From Bacillota bacterium (GTDB lineage: Bacteria > Bacillota > UBA4882 > UBA10575): a stretch of 6,094 nucleotides of DNA. Where the stretch lies: the NCBI GenBank assembly GCA_012521315.1, contig JAAYMP010000093.1, positions 1 to 6,094 of the forward strand, written 5' to 3'. Under the pieces are notes generated by a model. The model made no database searches, was not told the origin of the DNA, and worked only from the letters and a program-made list of their open reading frames with translations. Made by a program: the position numbers and the translations under genes. Positions 5,539 to 6,094 of the stretch are shown here, in pieces (within the stretch, counting starts at the first letter, position 1; the number at the start of each line of letters is the position of its first letter).

Positions 5539-5544
5539 GGAGGT
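5539..5544 (+). promoter_or_regulatory. Shine-Dalgarno fixing the LapA-domain start
   Basis: GGAGGT lies six bases before ATG 5551. The longer in-frame reading from ATG 5476 would add 25 residues unlike the family, so 5551 is the start. Upstream, TATATT at 5505-5510 could be a -10 box, but no good -35 accompanies it. Confidence 0.85.
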
Positions 5545-5550
5545 GGCCGT

Positions 5551-5931
5551 ATGCAGTTCATGTTCATCCTGGTGCTGGTCTTTGCCGTCCTGGTGGCGAC
5601 CTTTGCGTTGCAAAACGCTTATCCGGTGACGATTTATTTTCTCAAGTGGCAATTTGAGGCTTCTTTCGCCTTGGTGATCCTGCTCTCCCTTTTAATCGGT
5701 GCGGTGGCGGTGGGCAGTCTCGGCCTGGTCCACCGGGCGACCGAGCGGCTCAAAACGCTAAACCAGAGCCGGGGGAAAGGAGAAAAGAGCGAAGAGGCTG
5801 GGGATATAGGCGCGGAAGGTCCGGAGGCGGTCGATACGGTTGGGACGGAGGCGGCCGGGGCGGCTGGTCCGGAGGCAAAGGAGAACGCGGCTGGGGGTGG
5901 GGACGATTCAGCCCAAGAAGTGGAAGGTTAG
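5551..5931 (+). CDS. LapA-domain (DUF1049) membrane protein
   Basis: A 126-residue protein with two transmembrane helices (about 3-20 and 38-60). They are joined by the family hallmark FALQNAYPVTIYFLKW (18-33), with the conserved Gln-Asn after helix one. After HRATERLKTLNQSRGKGEKSE (61-81) comes a low-complexity Ala/Gly/Glu/Asp tail to the C-terminus. In Gram-negatives LapA helps control lipopolysaccharide assembly; in Bacillota, which lack that pathway, the role of the domain is not established. As I recall, Bacillus has a similar protein (YrvD) between secDF and recJ, and this order is repeated here. The 3' end overlaps recJ by 35 bases, so the two are probably co-translated. The tail contains an in-frame duplication of the GPEA segment. 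Family assignment is confident; function is open. Confidence 0.88.
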   Translation: MQFMFILVLVFAVLVATFALQNAYPVTIYFLKWQFEASFALVILLSLLIGAVAVGSLGLVHRATERLKTLNQSRGKGEKSEEAGDIGAEGPEAVDTVGTEAAGAAGPEAKENAAGGGDDSAQEVEG

Positions 5932-6094
5932 GGCGGGGAATGCGCAGCTCCCGCCCGAAGTGGTTGCCGAGTTTGGGCTTTCACCAATCCTGGCCAAGCT
6001 CCTGGCCAACCGGAAGTTGACCACCCGTGAAGAAGTGGCCTTCTTTTTACGGGGCGGCCGGGCCGACTTGCCGTCACCCTTTTTGCTCGACGGA
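5897..6094 (+). CDS. recJ: RecJ single-strand-specific exonuclease, N-terminal part
   Basis: Sixty-six codons of the N-terminus remain; the gene continues past the right edge. RecJ degrades single-stranded DNA 5' to 3' in recombination and mismatch or base-excision repair. The visible residues match the family leader: IQPKKWKV (4-11), VVAEFGLSPILAKLLANRKLTTREEVAFFL (22-51), then LPSPFLLDG. The typical pattern is a Trp near residue 8, LsPlLAklLxnRG, and a segment ending in PFLL. The catalytic DHH motifs lie beyond the window. GTG is chosen as the only start before the conserved KKW. AAAGGAG (5877-5883) lies 13 bases upstream, rather far. It overlaps the LapA-domain gene in another frame. The identification is firm although no catalytic residue is visible. 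Confidence 0.9.
   Translation, partial: MGTIQPKKWKVRAGNAQLPPEVVAEFGLSPILAKLLANRKLTTREEVAFFLRGGRADLPSPFLLDG

Noticed and set aside
5476..5550. N-terminal extension of the LapA-domain protein from ATG 5476
   Set aside because: No ribosome binding site fits, and the added residues are unlike the family, which normally begins right at the first helix.

Overview
The window looks like a chromosome segment of a spore-former-type Bacillota (Clostridia or a related deep class). The grounds are strong AGGAGG-type Shine-Dalgarno sites, GTG and TTG starts alongside ATG, consensus TTGACA/TATAAT promoters, a YbxB-like methyltransferase, separate secD and secF genes, and a LapA-domain gene leading into recJ. 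The last arrangement resembles the secDF / yrvD / recJ neighbourhood of Bacillus. I cannot name the genus. I see no mobile element, CRISPR array or phage gene; this is mostly housekeeping DNA.

Left end (1-506): no protein gene is visible. The minus strand of bases 1-67 is a purine riboswitch aptamer with the C that specifies guanine. It must control a gene lying left of the window, transcribed leftward, probably for purine salvage, synthesis or transport. A plus-strand promoter (264-292) drives a roughly 200-base leader that can fold into hairpins. The leader ends at an orphan five-helix membrane protein (507-1274), whose TTG start is set by a perfect Shine-Dalgarno. A strong terminator (1295-1322) follows.

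Middle (1323-2476): a strikingly purine-rich, nearly T-free spacer precedes a YbxB/RsmC-like class I methyltransferase (1508-2122). Two tRNA genes follow, tRNA-Pro(UGG) and tRNA-Gly(UCC). Each has its own near-consensus promoter, and a clear terminator closes the pair. A 13-bp direct repeat begins in the CCA end of tRNA-Pro.

Sec operon (2575-5367): a near-perfect sigma-A-type promoter drives a 44-residue single-span membrane protein, then secD, then secF (GTGA junction), and ends at a hairpin terminator. SecD and SecF together form the proton-driven motor that helps pull exported proteins out of SecYEG. YajC, their usual partner, is absent here; the small membrane protein sits about where it would be expected. 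The SecF has Asn where the family normally has the proton-relay Asp of the NDT motif.

Right end (5551-6094): a two-helix LapA-domain (DUF1049) protein with an Ala/Gly/Glu-rich tail overlaps the start of recJ, the single-strand-specific 5'-3' exonuclease, which runs off the window.
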